This document shows positions 43,355 through 45,435 of a DNA stretch of 45,435 nt, one piece after another. A program made the position numbers and the translations under genes. Source of the stretch: JAENWH01 sp038248745 (GTDB taxonomy: Bacteria > Bacillota > Clostridia > Peptostreptococcales > Anaerovoracaceae); contig JBBRXC010000002.1 in the NCBI GenBank assembly GCA_038248745.1, positions 1 through 45,435 on the forward strand, given 5' to 3'. The notes under the pieces were generated by a model. It was not told the DNA's origin. It ran no database searches and saw only the letters and a list, made by a program, of their open reading frames with translations. Numbering within the stretch: position 1 is the stretch's first letter; each line of letters opens with the position of its first letter.

Positions 43355-43363
43355 ATTATACCA
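43355..43363 (-). promoter_or_regulatory. extended -10 promoter of the FMN reductase gene
   Basis: On the minus strand TGG plus TATAAT lies about 70 bp before the start. The divergent region up to 43481 also holds the aldolase promoter (possible -10 TATAAA near 43442). Confidence 0.45.
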
Positions 43364-43481
43364 CGAAATTATTTTGTAGCACACTCAATAATATCTCACT
43401 GAATTTTTTATTAGAAATATGATTATTTATCTGTGATAGGGTATAAATATATACATAAATGAATGAAATGGAGGTATTATT

Positions 43482-44369
43482 ATGAATACGGCACAATTAG
43501 AACGAATGAGAACGGGCAAAGGATTTATTGCGGCGCTAGATCAAAGTGGCGGAAGTACACCTAAAGCACTTGAAACATATGGTGTTTCCAAAGACGCCTA
43601 TACCGGCGAAGAAGAAATGTATCAAGTGGTTCATAAGATGAGGTCAAGGATTATGGAAAGTCCTGCTTTCACTAAAGAAAGAATTCTTGCTGCCATTCTT
43701 TTTGAAAAAACCATGGATTCAAAAGTCGAAGGGCAATTCAGTGCTGATTACCTGTGGGAAACAAAAGGAATTATATCATTTCTTAAAGTGGATAAAGGGT
43801 TAGCTGATTTGGAAAATGGCGTTCAGTTAATGAAACCAATGCCGAATTTAGATGAATTACTTCTTCGAGCAAACGAGCGTCGTATCTTTGGCACTAAAAT
43901 GCGTTCGGTCATAAAAGAAGTAAATGAAGTTGGCATAAAAGCAATCGTTGACCAACAATTTGAGATTGGGAAAATTATTTCTAAAGCTGGATTGATTCCT
44001 ATCCTTGAACCTGAAGTGGATATTCATATGACCGATAAAAAGTTAGCTGAATCTATGCTTAAACAAGAACTCTTGAAAAATATTAAGGAATTGGATGAGG
44101 ATACAAAAATTATGCTTAAACTTACTATACCGGATCAAGATAATTTTTATGAAGATCTGATGGAATTCCCAAATGTTGTTCGTATCGTAGCCTTATCAGG
44201 TGGCTATTCTAGGCAAGAGGCAAGCGAAAAACTGGCAAAGAATCATCATTTGATTGCAAGCTTCTCGCGGGCACTGTCAGAAGACTTAAATGTTAACCAA
44301 ACTGATGATGAATTTAACAAAATGCTAAATGGATCAATTGAAATGATTTATGAAGCTTCGGTTAAATAA
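43482..44369 (+). CDS. fda: class I fructose-bisphosphate aldolase (Staphylococcus Fda type)
   Basis: This 295-residue aldolase opens RMRTGKGFIAALDQSGGSTPKALETYG, the signature of the metal-independent class I group. LKVDKGL, LEPEVDI, MLKLTIPD and ALSGGYSRQEA follow, containing the acidic and Schiff-base lysine positions. It interconverts fructose-1,6-bisphosphate with DHAP and glyceraldehyde-3-phosphate in glycolysis or gluconeogenesis. Strong SD (GGAGGT), single gene with a bidirectional terminator. Confidence 0.95.
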   Translation: MNTAQLERMRTGKGFIAALDQSGGSTPKALETYGVSKDAYTGEEEMYQVVHKMRSRIMESPAFTKERILAAILFEKTMDSKVEGQFSADYLWETKGIISFLKVDKGLADLENGVQLMKPMPNLDELLLRANERRIFGTKMRSVIKEVNEVGIKAIVDQQFEIGKIISKAGLIPILEPEVDIHMTDKKLAESMLKQELLKNIKELDEDTKIMLKLTIPDQDNFYEDLMEFPNVVRIVALSGGYSRQEASEKLAKNHHLIASFSRALSEDLNVNQTDDEFNKMLNGSIEMIYEASVK

Positions 44370-44375
44370 AATTAC

Positions 44376-44418
44376 AAAAAAGCAACCGATTCTGTTCTTA
44401 GGAATCGGTTGCTTTTTT
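44376..44418. terminator. bidirectional terminator between fda and the P-type ATPase
   Basis: A perfect 17-bp stem (AAAAAAGCAACCGATTC with its complement) around a 9-nt loop. The A- and T-runs at its ends serve both convergent genes. Confidence 0.9.
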
Positions 44419-44435
44419 GTTTCTTCTTTTGTATA

Positions 44436-45435
44436 TTAATCATTTCTCATTACACGCATGGCGTTTATTACGGCAATCAAGGTTACGCCTACATCAGCAA
44501 ATACAGCCTCCCACATTGTAGCGATACCTCCAGCTCCTAAAACAAGTACGATTGCTTTAACGCCCAATGCAAAAAATATGTTTTGCCAAACAATGTTTCT
44601 TGTCTTTTTTGCTATTTTTATAGCACTCACAATCTTCGAAGGTTCATCTGTCATGATTACAATGTCAGCTGCTTCTATTGCTGCATCAGATCCCAAACCG
44701 CCCATTGCGATACCAACATCGGCACGGGTAAGCACAGGCGCATCATTTATGCCGTCTCCGACAAATATGAGTACCCCTTTTGTTAGTTTTTGTTTTTCCA
44801 GTAATTCAAGTTGTTCAACCTTTTGAGCAGGTAGGAGTTCCGAATATACTTCATCAATGCCTAACTGGCTGCCAATCTTTTCGCCGACTGTCTTATTGTC
44901 ACCTGTGAGCATAACCAACTTTTTTACGCCAATGGCCTTAAGCTCCTGCATCGTCTTTTGTGAATCATCCTTCACTTCATCAGAAATTACCAAGTAGCCC
45001 GAATAGGTACCATCAACAGCTATGTGAAGAACTGTTCCTAGTTCTTCAGGCTCGACAAATTGGACATTCTCTTTGTTCATCAATTTCATATTCCCTACAA
45101 GGATTTCTTTACCCCGAATTTTTGCTTTGATCCCTTGTCCGGAGATTTCATTATAGTTACCAATTTCACTTTTATTAATTTCTTTTCCATATGCCTTCAG
45201 TATTGAAATTGCAATAGGATGACTTGAATAACTTTCAGCATATGCTGCATACTCAAGTAAACTCTCTTCATTTTCATTACTAAAGGTATTTATTTTTGTC
45301 AGTATAAATACACCTTTTGTAAGTGTTCCGGTCTTATCAAAAACTATTGTATCAACATTATTTAATGCCTCAAGATAGTTGCTTCCCTTCACAAGGATAC
45401 CGTTCTTAGATGCTTTTCCAATCCCGCCAAAAAAA
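44436..45435 (-). CDS. CadA/ZntA-type heavy-metal P-type ATPase, N-terminus cut by window
   Basis: The C-terminal 333 residues are present, and the frame runs off the right edge (FFGGIGKASKNGILVKGSNYLEAL). It has the phosphorylation site DKTGTLT, MLTGDN and the hinge GDGINDAPVL. The last two helices contain FADVGVTLIAVINAMRV, whose Asp is typical of Zn/Cd/Pb (P1B-2) pumps rather than Cu pumps. The metal-binding N-domain and CPC helix lie outside the window. It would export Zn or Cd. Confidence 0.9.
   Translation of the reverse strand, partial: FFGGIGKASKNGILVKGSNYLEALNNVDTIVFDKTGTLTKGVFILTKINTFSNENEESLLEYAAYAESYSSHPIAISILKAYGKEINKSEIGNYNEISGQGIKAKIRGKEILVGNMKLMNKENVQFVEPEELGTVLHIAVDGTYSGYLVISDEVKDDSQKTMQELKAIGVKKLVMLTGDNKTVGEKIGSQLGIDEVYSELLPAQKVEQLELLEKQKLTKGVLIFVGDGINDAPVLTRADVGIAMGGLGSDAAIEAADIVIMTDEPSKIVSAIKIAKKTRNIVWQNIFFALGVKAIVLVLGAGGIATMWEAVFADVGVTLIAVINAMRVMRND

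Overview
The window is AT-rich, low-GC Firmicute DNA. Spo0A, IreB (UPF0297), RuvX, a DUF896 (YnzC-like) protein, a class I-type hybrid cluster protein, MsmX/UgpC-type transport and strong SD-led genes together suggest an endospore-forming anaerobe of the class Clostridia. Family or genus cannot be fixed from the sequence alone. I see no rRNA, tRNA, CRISPR array, intact insertion sequence or prophage.

Left part (1-13.8 kb), mostly housekeeping. It begins with a cut-off comEA, then spo0A with an upstream 0A box, then a membrane PAS-GGDEF-HD-GYP protein for cyclic-di-GMP turnover and a DUF896 gene. A tight iscS-iscU-mnmA-aldolase operon follows. Its iscS is out of frame at a run of seven T, which reads exactly as a -1 slippery heptamer. 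Next come a ferredoxin-tailed aldo/keto reductase (minus strand), alaS-ireB-ruvX and hcp.

Middle-left (13.9-20.9 kb). Three genes look like the terminal part of the staphyloxanthin pathway: a CrtN/CrtP-like flavoprotein with an unusual C-terminal Cys-rich domain, a CrtQ-like glycosyltransferase and a CrtO-like acyltransferase. No dehydrosqualene synthase is in view. A zinc-type CDF exporter is translationally coupled to crtO, and lpdA and a lipoate-protein ligase follow on the same strand.

Middle (20.9-29.2 kb). An eight-gene LacI-controlled operon starts at a sigma-A promoter and a perfect 24-bp palindromic operator. It encodes a ComEC-like metallo-beta-lactamase-fold hydrolase, a sugar-type ABC importer in scrambled gene order, the LacI regulator, a PfkB kinase, an MgtC-like membrane protein and an MsmX-like ATPase. 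A strong terminator closes it.

Right part (29.4-45.4 kb), mostly minus strand. It holds a VOC protein, a YbjQ protein and an lrp-ald pair with helically phased repeats upstream. A long gene string then resembles the poorly understood E. coli ydjXYZ-ynjABCDEF cluster: a MerA/Lpd-like flavoprotein, an NDH-2-like flavoprotein, two TVP38 (VTT) membrane proteins flanking a CDP-alcohol phosphatidyltransferase, and a YnjB-like ABC importer. It ends with a CDGSH-ferredoxin-CDGSH-glutamate-synthase-like fusion. An FMN reductase, a class I fructose-bisphosphate aldolase and a truncated CadA/ZntA-type P-ATPase finish the window.

The best candidates for undescribed biology are the ynj/ydj-like redox-lipid-transport operon with its fusion protein, the anaerobic crtN-Q-O-like module, and the slippery iscS.
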